Shown: positions 1 to 6,997, counted from the stretch's first letter. The stretch is 13,622 nt of DNA from an uncultured Selenomonadaceae bacterium (GCA_905233325.1 CAJODU010000084.1:1-13622); one strand, 5' to 3'. Numbers and translations are program-made. Notes: generated from the letters alone by a model not told the origin.

Positions 1-975
1 CTCTTAAAGCATATCCATACCAAATTTTATAGCAATCAATCAAATTGGGATTGACGTTATCCAATGGATAAAGTTTGTCCTTATCCTGAAAACGCTTTAA
101 GAATTTTGGAAATTTCATATACCAAGGTTTTTTCTCTCCGTCACCGGTATAATGAATAATGCTAATATTATATTGGAGGATATCCGATCGATTAAAGTAC
201 CATATTCCAAAATTATACGGCATGTACATGGTATTTTTCATTTTGGGATAAGCAAAATATTTTATATCTCCCACAAACATCAATGAAAGAAAACCTTGAT
301 CACCCCAATATACTTGATCGCCCCAGTGACCCAAATGCTTTTGATCTTTGAAGTAATCTTTGGGAATATGATCTTTTATGTCGTACATCATTTCGGCACA
401 GAGAAGATAATTATCAATAGTGTAATTCTCATTACGCAACTTTTCTAAATTTATCACATATGAACCGGAATTGAATAATCCATGAGCTATTTCCGCAAAT
501 AGATCTCCACGCATTAAATCTTCTTTTTCATAAGGCACAACTTGACCATTTGATCTTATATATCTTAATGCTGTTGCAATGATACTTTTACCTTCAAAGT
601 CGTCGAAATAATAATCATCTATATTGTCAATCACCATTATATCTGCCGTATCAAGATATAATATTCTATCCATCTTTTCAGGAAGATGTTTATGAGCACA
701 GAGACTGTAGTAAGCAGCTCCACACCACCCCCCCCTCTGTTGGCAATCAATTCGTATTTTGACGCTTCTTCTTTGGGTATTACAACGTCATGAAACTTAA
801 TATTATTATATTTTATCTTCTTAAGTTTGTTTACGTAAGAGATGTTTTGACCATCGTGAAACAAGTAAAAGTTGATATGCCTGCCTTTGAGATTGAATTC
901 AATAGATTCCAACTGAATGGGAATGTATTTCATCAGGTTACCGTCGCAGGAAGTCATGATGTTTATCGTCTTCAA
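1..975 (-). pseudogene. Family 8 glycosyltransferase, frameshifted in a G8 tract, incomplete at left edge
   Basis: Probably transfers a sugar from a nucleotide-sugar donor to a surface polysaccharide acceptor in the cytoplasm. The N-terminal part begins KTINIMTSCDGNL, typical of the GT8 nucleotide-binding strand. The chain breaks at a run of eight G on the coding strand (728-735). In the frame as given, translation ends at 637. Shifting by one base at the run restores a GT8 sequence through to the window edge: WCGAAYYSLCAHKHLPEKMD, then the metal-binding region ILYLDTADIMV, then FEGKS, AHGLFNSGSYVINLEKLR, GDQGFLSLMF and IIHYTGDGEKKPW. A tract of six or nine G would be in frame. I prefer the TTG at 975 (14 bases after the rmlB stop, behind GGCAGG); TTG at 993 and ATG at 957 are alternatives. 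The gene is visibly AT-rich (19 of 60 G+C at 181-240 against 31 of 60 at 1141-1200 in rmlB), suggesting separate ancestry. It is either phase-variable, a pseudogene, or a sequencing error. Confidence 0.8.
728..735 (-). repeat. Homopolymer tract G8 (C8 on plus strand) inside the glycosyltransferase
   Basis: Eight consecutive C on the plus strand interrupt an AT-rich coding region exactly where the GT8 reading frame shifts. Tracts of this kind are prone to slipped-strand mispairing and are a known basis for phase variation of surface-structure genes. Eight bases is the out-of-frame state here; six or nine would be in frame. Confidence 0.85.
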
Positions 976-989
976 GAAAAGCACCTGCC

Positions 990-2009
990 TCAACGATTGC
1001 CATACATCTTTTCATAGTAATTTTGATATTCGCCGCTGATGATCTTCTCCCACCATTCCTTGTTGGCAAGATACCAATCAATAGTCTTGTTGATTCCATC
1101 CTCAAAAGAAGTCTTGGGTTTCCAGCCGAGCTGCTCCTCAATCTTAGTGGGATCAATAGCATAGCGGAGGTCGTGCCCTTTCCTGTCAGTGACGTGCTCA
1201 ATGAGGGATTCAGGCTTACCGAGAATGTGCAGGATAGTTTCAACAACCTCAATGTTAGCCCTCTCGTTGTGACCGCCGACATTGTAGACCTCACCGACTT
1301 TGCCTTCACGGAGGATTAAATCAATAGCCGAGCAATGATCCTCAACATAGAGCCAGTCACGGACGTTGAGACCTTCACCATAAACAGGGAGCTTCTTATC
1401 GTTGAGGGCATTGATAATCATCAATGGAATCAACTTCTCAGGGAAGTGGTAAGGACCATAGTTGTTAGAGCAGCGTGAAATGGTGACAGGAACGCCGTAA
1501 GTGCGTCCGTAAGCCATGGTCAAGAGATCAGCAGACGCTTTCGAGGCGGAGTATGGGCTGGAAGTGTGAAGGTTGGTTTCCTCTGTGAAGAAGAGGTCTG
1601 GTCTGTCAAGGGGCAGATCACCATAAACTTCATCAGTAGAGACTTGATGATAGCGTTGAATACCGAACTTTCTGCAGGCGTCCAGCAGAACGCTTGTACC
1701 AATGATATTAGTTTGAAGAAAGAGGTCAGGAGAATCAATAGAGCGGTCAACGTGGCTTTCCGCCGCGAAGTTGACGATTATATCCGGCTTGTGTTCAGTG
1801 AAGAGTTTGTCAACTTCTTCACGGTTGGTAATGTCCCCGCGGACAAACACAAAGTTGGGATTTAACTGTGCCGGCTCAAGAGTCTCAAGATTGCCGGCAT
1901 AGGTGAGTTTGTCATAGCAAATGATTTTATCATTCAAGCGGTTGTCCAGCAGGTAATAGACAAAGTTGCTGCCGATAAAGCCCGCGCCGCCTGTAACTAC
2001 AATATTCAT
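990..2009 (-). CDS. rfbB: dTDP-glucose 4,6-dehydratase
   Basis: Converts dTDP-glucose to dTDP-4-keto-6-deoxyglucose, the second step toward dTDP-L-rhamnose and related deoxysugars for cell-surface polysaccharide; cytoplasmic. The 339-residue protein is an extended short-chain dehydrogenase: the NAD-binding glycine motif GGAGFIG is at residues 7-13, the dehydratase motif STDEVYGD contains catalytic D126/E127, and the YSASK motif gives catalytic Y153 and K157. I chose ATG at 2009 rather than the in-frame GTG at 2018, because a GAGAAG Shine-Dalgarno sequence lies about 9 bases before the ATG and would abut the GTG. It starts 18 bases after the cysS stop and is followed directly by the glycosyltransferase, so it is probably co-transcribed with both. 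The other dTDP-rhamnose genes (rmlA, C, D) are not in view. Also named rmlB. Confidence 0.95.
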   Translation of the reverse strand: MNIVVTGGAGFIGSNFVYYLLDNRLNDKIICYDKLTYAGNLETLEPAQLNPNFVFVRGDITNREEVDKLFTEHKPDIIVNFAAESHVDRSIDSPDLFLQTNIIGTSVLLDACRKFGIQRYHQVSTDEVYGDLPLDRPDLFFTEETNLHTSSPYSASKASADLLTMAYGRTYGVPVTISRCSNNYGPYHFPEKLIPLMIINALNDKKLPVYGEGLNVRDWLYVEDHCSAIDLILREGKVGEVYNVGGHNERANIEVVETILHILGKPESLIEHVTDRKGHDLRYAIDPTKIEEQLGWKPKTSFEDGINKTIDWYLANKEWWEKIISGEYQNYYEKMYGNR

Positions 2010-2027
2010 ATTAATCACTTCTCTTTC

Positions 2028-3533
2028 TTATGCTCTTTTCCAGCGGACACCCTGCGCGGTATCCTCAAGAATAATCCCTACTGCCTTGAGCTTGTCACGA
2101 ATCTCATCAGCAGCCGCCCAATTCTTCGCCTCTCGTGCAGCTTGACGGTTGGCAATGATAATCTCCATGAGATCATCAATCAATTTAAATTCTGCATTTT
2201 CGTCAACCGCCTTGACGGCCTTCTCAAAAATACCGATAATATCCGCCATCTCCATATAAATGTCACGGACACGATAGATTATCTTTGCATCGCTCTCGCT
2301 GATTTGATTTATACCGGCAACGCCACTATTCATAATCTCATTGTAGTAAATGTTGATCTCCTTGGACAGTTCAAACATATGGCTGATTGCCAGGGCGGTG
2401 TTGAAGTCATCATCAAGGGCATCATAGAACAAGCTGAGAAGACGTTCAGCCATTTCAACAAGCCCGCCGGCTTTGGAAACGGTAATGGCAGAGCTGCCCT
2501 GTCCGCCCATATCCATATTGCCGGAATCCATCTTCCTGATGAGGTCGAAGATATAGTCCTTTGAAGTGGCGAGGCGATTGTAGGCAGTCTGAGCCTCTTT
2601 GATACGTTCCTCACTGAAATCAAGCGGACTTCTGTAATGAGTTTGAATCAAGAAGAAACGTACAACCTCACCGGGGTACTTGTCAAGAATATCCTTGACG
2701 GTGAAGAAATTTCCGGCGGATTTGCTCATCTTCTCATGGTCGATAGTAATAAAACCGTTATGCAGCCAATACTGAGCAAAGCTGTGATCATCACCAATAG
2801 CCGCCTGTGACTGGGCAATCTCATTCTCGTGGTGAGGAAATATTAAATCACTGCCGCCGCCGTGGAAATCAAATTTTTTGCCGAGATATTTAAGCGACAT
2901 TGCAGAACATTCAATATGCCACCCCGGACGTCCCTTGCCCCAAGGACTCGGCCAGAAGGGTTCATTAGGCTTGGCGGCTTTCCAGAGGGCAAAATCCATC
3001 GGGTGGTGTTTTCTGTCGTCAACTTCAATTCTTGCACCAGCCTCGTTGTCGTCGAGTTTACGCCCGCTGAGCTTGCCATACTGCTCATCTTTAGTGACAT
3101 CATAGAATACATCGCCATTGCCGAGGACATAGGCAAAACCCTTCTCAACAAGAGTCTGAATCATTGAGATAATATCGTCCATTGTCTCCGAGACGCGGGG
3201 GTATATATCAGCGTGGCGAATGTTGAGAGCGTCCATTGAGTGAAAGTAAGCCTCAATGTATCTGTCAGAAATCTCACGCCAAGTTACCTCTTCACGATTA
3301 GCCGCAGTGATTATTTTATCATCGACGTCTGTGAAATTTTGAATATATTTGACTTTGTAGCCTTTTTTGGTGAAGTAGCGGCGGATCACGTCCCAAGTGA
3401 CAAACGGTCTTGCATTTCCGATATGCGGCTCATTATAGGGCGTCACTCCGCAGCAATAAATACTGACTTTGCCTTCTTCAATAGGTTTAAAATCCTGCTT
3501 GCTTCGCGTCAATGTATTGTAAACTTTTAACAT
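2028..3533 (-). CDS. cysS: Cysteinyl-tRNA synthetase
   Basis: Class I aminoacyl-tRNA synthetase that attaches cysteine to tRNA-Cys in the cytoplasm. The HIGH signature reads PHIGN (residues 36-40) and the KMSKS loop is at 268-272. The four zinc-binding residues used for cysteine discrimination are present as C28, C209 (in WHIECS), H234 and E238 (FPHHENE), at the same numbers as in E. coli. At 501 residues it is about 40 longer than the E. coli enzyme; some of the extra length is a glycine/serine-rich stretch after the catalytic core (near MDMGGQGSS). The C-terminal anticodon-binding part (REAKNWAAADEIRDKL) is intact. The ATG at 3533 has a GGAGG Shine-Dalgarno sequence 8 bases upstream. First gene of an apparent operon with rfbB and the glycosyltransferase; no T-box leader fits in the short 5' region. 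Confidence 0.97.
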   Translation of the reverse strand: MLKVYNTLTRSKQDFKPIEEGKVSIYCCGVTPYNEPHIGNARPFVTWDVIRRYFTKKGYKVKYIQNFTDVDDKIITAANREEVTWREISDRYIEAYFHSMDALNIRHADIYPRVSETMDDIISMIQTLVEKGFAYVLGNGDVFYDVTKDEQYGKLSGRKLDDNEAGARIEVDDRKHHPMDFALWKAAKPNEPFWPSPWGKGRPGWHIECSAMSLKYLGKKFDFHGGGSDLIFPHHENEIAQSQAAIGDDHSFAQYWLHNGFITIDHEKMSKSAGNFFTVKDILDKYPGEVVRFFLIQTHYRSPLDFSEERIKEAQTAYNRLATSKDYIFDLIRKMDSGNMDMGGQGSSAITVSKAGGLVEMAERLLSLFYDALDDDFNTALAISHMFELSKEINIYYNEIMNSGVAGINQISESDAKIIYRVRDIYMEMADIIGIFEKAVKAVDENAEFKLIDDLMEIIIANRQAAREAKNWAAADEIRDKLKAVGIILEDTAQGVRWKRA

Positions 3534-3569
3534 ATACCTGCCTCCGTTAATCGTTCGATTATATTTATT

Positions 3570-3598
3570 ATTATGATAGAAGATAAGGAATTTGTCAA
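3570..3598 (-). promoter_or_regulatory. SigA-type promoter of the cysS operon
   Basis: On the minus strand a perfect -35 box TTGACA (3593-3598) is followed after 17 bases by CATAAT (3570-3575), one mismatch from the consensus -10. The predicted start lies about 30 bases before the cysS ATG, leaving a short leader with the GGAGG ribosome binding site. Confidence 0.8.
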
Positions 3599-3675
3599 GG
3601 ATTGCACGTCACAAATGATAAATTAAGAAAAAATTACCTGTCCAAAATAAAATTTTCAAAAAATTTTTAGAATAA

Positions 3676-3704
3676 TTTACAACTCAAAAATTTTGTGATA
3701 TTAT
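3676..3704 (+). promoter_or_regulatory. SigA-type promoter of pfkA
   Basis: TTTACA (3676-3681), a 17-base spacer, and TATTAT (3699-3704) form a good sigma-70-type promoter reading toward pfkA. The predicted start near 3711 gives a leader of about 60 bases before the ATG at 3771. The surrounding DNA is very AT-rich and lies back to back with the cysS promoter. Confidence 0.65.
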
Positions 3705-3710
3705 TTATAA
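3693..3710. promoter_or_regulatory. Possible Rex operator over the pfkA -10 box
   Basis: TTGTGATATTATTTATAA matches the Rex-type palindrome TTGTGA-N6-TCACAA at 10 of 12 half-site positions (first half perfect, second half 4 of 6). The six central bases are exactly the predicted pfkA -10 box, so a bound repressor would block transcription. Rex itself is encoded at 12866-13501. This is inference: AT-rich DNA gives chance matches. Confidence 0.35.
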
Positions 3711-3770
3711 AGAATTATTTTGCACAGATACCTTACTAAAATTTTTGTTAGAGCAGAGGAGGATTTTTCT

Positions 3771-4733
3771 ATGTTGAATAGCATCGCAGTTATGACCAGC
3801 GGTGGAGATTCACCGGGTATGAACGCGGCAGTTCGCGCCGTTACACGCACCGCACTTCATGCAGGTGTAAAGGTTTGGGGTATTCGCGGCGGCTATCATG
3901 GACTGCTTGATGAGGATATGTTTGAAATGCAATCCAAGGACGTGAGCGACATCATTCAAAGAGGCGGAACTTTCCTCGGTACTGCCCGCTGTAAACGTTT
4001 TGCAACCACTGAAGGCAGAATGCTCGGCTATAAAAATCTCGTAGATCGCGGTATTCAAGGCCTTGTTGTTATCGGTGGCGACGGCTCCCTCCGCGGTGCC
4101 TCAATCTTCAGTCAAGAAACCGGCGTTCCTATCGTTGGTCTGCCGGGCACCATTGACAATGATGTTTGGGGCAGTGAGTATACTATCGGTTGCGACACGG
4201 CTGCCAACACTATCATTGATGCAATCAACAAACTTCGTGATACAGCCTCAGCTCATCGCCGCATAATCGTCCTTGAGGTTATGGGTCGCAATTCCGGCTA
4301 TCTTGCTATGGTTGCAGGTATTTCCGGCGGTGCTGAATATATCCTTGTGCCGGAAGAAGAATACGACCTTGATGAAATTTGTGAAGATATGAAGGAAGCC
4401 TACGAAAAGGGCAAGAGATACATTTTGATGGTTGTTGCCGAAGGTGCCGGCAAGGGATACGAGATTGGTAAGCAGGTTGCTGAAAAGACAGGTCTTGATA
4501 CTCGCGTTTCTAAACTTGGTCACATTCAGCGCGGCGGTTCGCCGACTGTTATTGATCGTGTCAATGCCAGCCGTCTCGGTGAGAATGCAGCATTGGCAAT
4601 AATCTCCGGCCTCAGCGATATAGTCTTTGGATTCAATCGCGGTCATGTTGTTTCAATCAACCTTCACGACGCAGTAAATAACAAGAAGAAACTTAATCCC
4701 GAATTTATGCGTCTTGCAAAAGTTTTGGCGTAA
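3771..4733 (+). CDS. pfkA: ATP-dependent 6-phosphofructokinase
   Basis: Phosphorylates fructose 6-phosphate to fructose 1,6-bisphosphate, the committed step of glycolysis; a cytoplasmic tetramer in this family. The 320-residue product matches the length of E. coli PfkA. The phosphate-binding loop GGDSPGMNAAVRA starts at residue 11, the nucleotide-binding GGDGS is at 102-106, the catalytic motif TIDND has its base at D129, and the substrate-binding regions MGRNSGYLA and HIQRGGSPT are present. The glycine in GGDGS and the PGTIDND motif (not GGDDS/PKTIDND) point to ATP rather than pyrophosphate as donor. ATG at 3771 follows a strong GAGGAGG site; the frame is open upstream to a TTG at 3720, but that start has no ribosome binding site. 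It stands alone between its own promoter and a terminator. Confidence 0.96.
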   Translation: MLNSIAVMTSGGDSPGMNAAVRAVTRTALHAGVKVWGIRGGYHGLLDEDMFEMQSKDVSDIIQRGGTFLGTARCKRFATTEGRMLGYKNLVDRGIQGLVVIGGDGSLRGASIFSQETGVPIVGLPGTIDNDVWGSEYTIGCDTAANTIIDAINKLRDTASAHRRIIVLEVMGRNSGYLAMVAGISGGAEYILVPEEEYDLDEICEDMKEAYEKGKRYILMVVAEGAGKGYEIGKQVAEKTGLDTRVSKLGHIQRGGSPTVIDRVNASRLGENAALAIISGLSDIVFGFNRGHVVSINLHDAVNNKKKLNPEFMRLAKVLA

Positions 4734-4753
4734 TGTGTTTTATATAGATGTTT

Positions 4754-4787
4754 GAGGGACTGTTTAGAGCGACAGTCTCTTTTTTTA
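4754..4787 (+). terminator. Intrinsic terminator after pfkA
   Basis: GAGGGACTGT (4754-4763) pairs with ACAGTCTCTT (4772-4781) in a 10-bp stem including G-U pairs, with an 8-base loop, followed by a run of T. It lies about 20 bases after the pfkA stop and separates pfkA from the TerD-like gene. Confidence 0.88.
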
Positions 4788-4823
4788 TTTCTTAATCTGA
4801 AAAATTTATAAAAAATTTAAAAT

Positions 4824-4853
4824 TTGTTAAGAAGTTCGTAATTTTTTTAAACT
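4824..4853 (+). promoter_or_regulatory. Weak candidate promoter for the TerD-like gene
   Basis: TTGTTA (4824-4829) and TAAACT (4848-4853) are 18 bases apart, each with 4 of 6 consensus matches. A promoter is expected here because a terminator lies just upstream, but the AT-rich sequence makes the exact boxes uncertain. Confidence 0.3.
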
Positions 4854-4891
4854 ATATTAAGTGTACGAAATTTTGTTGGGAGGTGAAAAAA

Positions 4892-5515
4892 ATGCCGGTT
4901 CATTTGGCTGATGGGCAAGAAATGTTTCTGAAAAAAAATGTCAAGGGTAAGTTCGACAAATTGAGAATCAAACTCGGCTGGTACACGCCTCACAAAATAA
5001 ACAGTCTTTGGTTCTCGGAATTTTTTAAAAGCAATGCGATAGAGTGTCACGCCTATATGTTGATGTGTCAAGATGAGTTGCGGTTCGATTATAAGGACAT
5101 CATTAACTACTGCAATGCGGAGCACCCTTCTCACTCTGTGCGTTATCTCGGTAAGTGCTTGAACGACAAAGGCAATGTGTCTGAAATAATGATGATAGAT
5201 CCTGAAAAAATTCCTTTGCAATATAATATGATCGTGTTTATGGCTGATGTCTCTAAAAATAAGAGCGGAAATCAACATTTTGGAATGGTCAAAAATGTTC
5301 ATATAAATATTCTGAATGAAGACAGCAATCAGCAAATTTGTAACTACAATCTTTCTCAAAGATACGACGGAATGACTTCAATACTGTTCGGAGCGTTGTG
5401 CCGTTGTGACAGAGGTTGGGAATTTGTTGCTGTAGGTGAAGGAAGCACCGGAAATGTTATTGATAGCCTTGTTATACCTGTGTTTTATGATGAAGAGCGG
5501 AGAATTGCTATCTGA
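4892..5515 (+). CDS. TerD-family (tellurium-resistance/CABP1) domain protein, divergent
   Basis: Resembles single-domain TerD proteins. The order of landmarks fits: an N-terminal strand ending KLGWYTP (residues 27-33), the central hydrophobic strand IVFMADVS (114-121) followed by NQHFGMVKNVHINILNED (127-144), then YNLSQRY, SILFGALCR and GWEFVAVGEG near the end. TerD proteins are linked to stress and tellurite responses and bind calcium through acidic loops. Here the usual DLDASAF-like segment reads ECHAYMLM, and the acidic DNRTG...GDDE loop is replaced by LNDKGNVSE, so calcium binding may be lost. At 207 residues it is slightly longer than usual, with a C-terminal tail after residue 187. ATG at 4892 sits 8 bases after GGGAGG; the in-frame GTG at 4883 overlaps that site. 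It lies 60 bases before coaBC; co-transcription is likely but a functional link is unknown. Confidence 0.75.
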   Translation: MPVHLADGQEMFLKKNVKGKFDKLRIKLGWYTPHKINSLWFSEFFKSNAIECHAYMLMCQDELRFDYKDIINYCNAEHPSHSVRYLGKCLNDKGNVSEIMMIDPEKIPLQYNMIVFMADVSKNKSGNQHFGMVKNVHINILNEDSNQQICNYNLSQRYDGMTSILFGALCRCDRGWEFVAVGEGSTGNVIDSLVIPVFYDEERRIAI

Positions 5516-5575
5516 TTGACAAATTCTATTCCAAAATATAAAATATCTTACATCTTGATTGGAGGGGTGAGATAT

Positions 5576-6760
5576 TTGAAGTTTATAGTAGGAGTGAGCG
5601 GCGGTATTGCCATTTATAAGGTTGTCGATCTTGTGCGCAGATTCAAAAAGCGCGGTGATGAAGTCAGAGTTGTGATGACTGATTCGGCGACAAAGTTTGT
5701 GACGCCTGAACTCTTTAGAGAGATAAGTCTGGAGCCTGTGATGACCACTGTCTTCAACAACGAAGAAACGGCAGCTCACATTAAATGGGCACAGTGGTGT
5801 GATGCAATGATAATTGCTCCGGCAACTGCGAATGTGATAGGCAAGCTGGCAGCAGGAATCGCAGATGATGCCCTCACAACTGTGGCAATAGCAATGACCA
5901 AGCCGCTGATAATTGCTCCGGCAATGAATAAGGATATGTTTAACAGTGCGGCGGTTACGGCTAATTTGTCGATACTCAAACAACGCGGTGTTAATATAAT
6001 AAAACCGTCCAGCGGTGAGTTGGCTTGCGGTGTTGAAGGTGTCGGCAGACTTCCCGAACCCGTGGAGATTGTTGAGCAGGTTGACAAAATCCTAAACGCG
6101 GACAAGCGATTGAGCGGATATAAAATCTTAGTGACGGCAGGCGGTACTCGTGAGGCGATCGATCCTGTCAGATATATAGGCAACCGTTCAAGCGGCAAGA
6201 TGGGTTACGCCATTGCCAAGATCGCGGCAGAGTACGGTGCTGAGGTTATTTTGGTAACTTCAAGCAGTTTGGAAGTGCCGCCTAATGTTAAATGTATCAA
6301 TGTTGAATCAGCAGAACAAATGCGACAGGCTGTCCTCAGTGAGTATGAGACTGTCTCCGTCGTGATAATGGCTGCGGCAGTTGCTGACTACAGAGTGGCA
6401 GAGCCTTCAAAACAAAAAATAAAAAAGTCCGAAGATACCTTGACCCTCGAACTCGTCAAAAATCCCGATATATTGCTGGAACTCGGACAGCGTAAGCAGA
6501 AACAAATATTAATAGGATTTGCAGCAGAGACCCAAACCGTCGAGGCAAATGCAATCAAAAAGCTCAAAAAGAAAAATCTTGATATGATTGTCGCCAATGA
6601 TGTAACGTCAGAAGGTGCCGGTTTCGGTGTCGATACTAATATAGTGACTTTGATAACTTCAAACGGTGCAACACCCTATCCCAAGATGAGCAAGACGGAG
6701 GTTGCCGAAGTTATCTTGAATGAGCTTTTATCTTTTCTTCTTGACACTCCACACGGCTAA
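5576..6760 (+). CDS. coaBC: Bifunctional phosphopantothenoylcysteine decarboxylase/synthetase
   Basis: Makes 4'-phosphopantetheine for coenzyme A: the CoaB half joins cysteine to 4'-phosphopantothenate (CTP) and the CoaC half decarboxylates the product (FMN). N-terminal CoaC features are the flavin-binding SGGIAIYK start, catalytic H68 (AAHIKWA), the PAMN motif at 115-118 and the catalytic C151 in ACGVEGVGRL. The CoaB half begins about residue 182 with ILVTAGGTREAIDPVR and SSGKMGYAIA, followed by AAAVADYRV (266-274) and KIKKS. The 394-residue length is normal. The frame is open from 5516, but the TTG at 5576 is preceded by GGAGGGGTGAG at good spacing and gives the usual start MKFIVGVSGG. The last residues, DTPHG, and the stop codon lie inside an IS-like terminal hairpin, so the native C-terminus was altered slightly. 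Confidence 0.95.
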   Translation: MKFIVGVSGGIAIYKVVDLVRRFKKRGDEVRVVMTDSATKFVTPELFREISLEPVMTTVFNNEETAAHIKWAQWCDAMIIAPATANVIGKLAAGIADDALTTVAIAMTKPLIIAPAMNKDMFNSAAVTANLSILKQRGVNIIKPSSGELACGVEGVGRLPEPVEIVEQVDKILNADKRLSGYKILVTAGGTREAIDPVRYIGNRSSGKMGYAIAKIAAEYGAEVILVTSSSLEVPPNVKCINVESAEQMRQAVLSEYETVSVVIMAAAVADYRVAEPSKQKIKKSEDTLTLELVKNPDILLELGQRKQKQILIGFAAETQTVEANAIKKLKKKNLDMIVANDVTSEGAGFGVDTNIVTLITSNGATPYPKMSKTEVAEVILNELLSFLLDTPHG

Positions 6761-6770
6761 AGTCGGTGGA
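6748..6770. repeat. Right-end hairpin of the IS remnant, containing the coaBC stop
   Basis: TCCACACGGC (6748-6757) pairs with GTCGGTGGA (6762-6770) around a TAAA loop, with one bulged A. The TAA stop of coaBC (6758-6760) lies in the loop. This is the form of the right-end hairpin next to tnpB in IS200/IS605 elements. Confidence 0.65.
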
Positions 6771-6861
6771 TTCTTGCTTCAATGAACACAGCCTTTGCTA
6801 CAAGCAGCTAGGTTTTAGGTCTTACACGTTCTCCACAAGCGTAACTTCCCGTGTGTCCCAC
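6757..6861 (-). pseudogene. tnpB: C-terminal fragment of a TnpB-like (OrfB) protein
   Basis: From 6861 the minus strand reads VGHTGSYACGERVRPKT, then an in-frame TAG (6808-6810), then LLVAKAVFIEARIHRL and a second TAG at 6757-6759. This matches the usual end of TnpB proteins (a VG-T-G--ACGE-VRP block followed by an EARI tail). The first TAG could be a single change from CAG. Upstream the frame meets a stop after about ten codons without further recognisable TnpB sequence, so only the tail survives. In active elements this same DNA encodes the 3' part of the omega guide RNA. Confidence 0.6.
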
Positions 6862-6895
6862 GATTGTACATTTGAATTTAGAAATTGTCAATTAT

Positions 6896-6947
6896 GAATT
6901 GCGGCTTATATCCACATAGCTAAAGCTAGGGGTATTACGCCGCATTC
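6896..6947. repeat. Second hairpin of the IS remnant (probable left end)
   Basis: GAATTGCGGC (6896-6905) pairs with GCCGCATTC (6939-6947) with one bulge, and inside it TAGC (6917-6920) pairs with GCTA (6925-6928) around a TAAA loop. The inner part resembles the right-end hairpin (shared TCCACA and CTAAAG), which suggests two ends of one element. Confidence 0.5.
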
Positions 6948-6961
6948 TGAAATAAATTAAA

Positions 6962-6996
6962 AGCGGATCGCGTTGAGTTGCAATCCGCTATTTTTT
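6962..6996. terminator. Bidirectional intrinsic terminator between coaBC and rnc
   Basis: AGCGGATCGC (6962-6971) pairs with GCAATCCGCT (6980-6989) in a 10-bp stem with one mismatch/wobble and an 8-base loop. Six T follow on the plus strand (6991-6996) and TTTTAATTT on the minus strand, so it can end both convergent operons. Its left flank is the IS remnant. Confidence 0.85.
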
Positions 6997-6997
6997 G

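Larger units (their letters stand above)
6741..6950 (-). mobile_element. Remnant of an IS200/IS605-type element (tnpB 3' end with terminal hairpins)
   Basis: Read on the minus strand, this stretch carries an outer structured end, the last codons of a TnpB-like protein, and a terminal hairpin followed by GTGTCAAG, the layout of the right end of IS605/IS1341-type elements. No tnpA and no TnpB nuclease domain remain, so it cannot move by itself; it could be an internal-deletion derivative (MITE-like) or a decayed insertion. The right end abuts the 3' end of coaBC and the other end lies just before the coaBC/rnc terminator. Exact boundaries are inferred. Recognition rests on motif memory of TnpB C-termini and their adjoining hairpins, not on a database match. 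Confidence 0.6.

Noticed and set aside
2142..2564. 140-codon open frame on the plus strand opposite cysS.
   Set aside because: Antisense shadow of cysS with no recognisable motif or ribosome binding site; the same applies to the other long antisense frames across rfbB, fabF, pfkA and ilvB.
3534..3600. T-box or other amino-acid riboswitch before cysS.
   Set aside because: The leader from the predicted promoter is only about 30 bases, too short for a T-box.
3720..3770. A longer pfkA beginning at TTG 3720.
   Set aside because: No ribosome binding site at 3720, while ATG 3771 follows GAGGAGG and gives the standard PfkA N-terminus and length.
4835..4869. TTCGTA ... TACGAA inverted repeat upstream of the TerD-like gene.
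   Set aside because: Only 6-bp arms, 23 bases apart, in AT-rich DNA; too weak to call an operator or hairpin.
4847..5359. 170-codon minus-strand frame opposite the TerD-like gene.
   Set aside because: The plus-strand frame has family motifs and a strong ribosome binding site; the minus frame has none and is rich in His/Ile as expected for an antisense reading.
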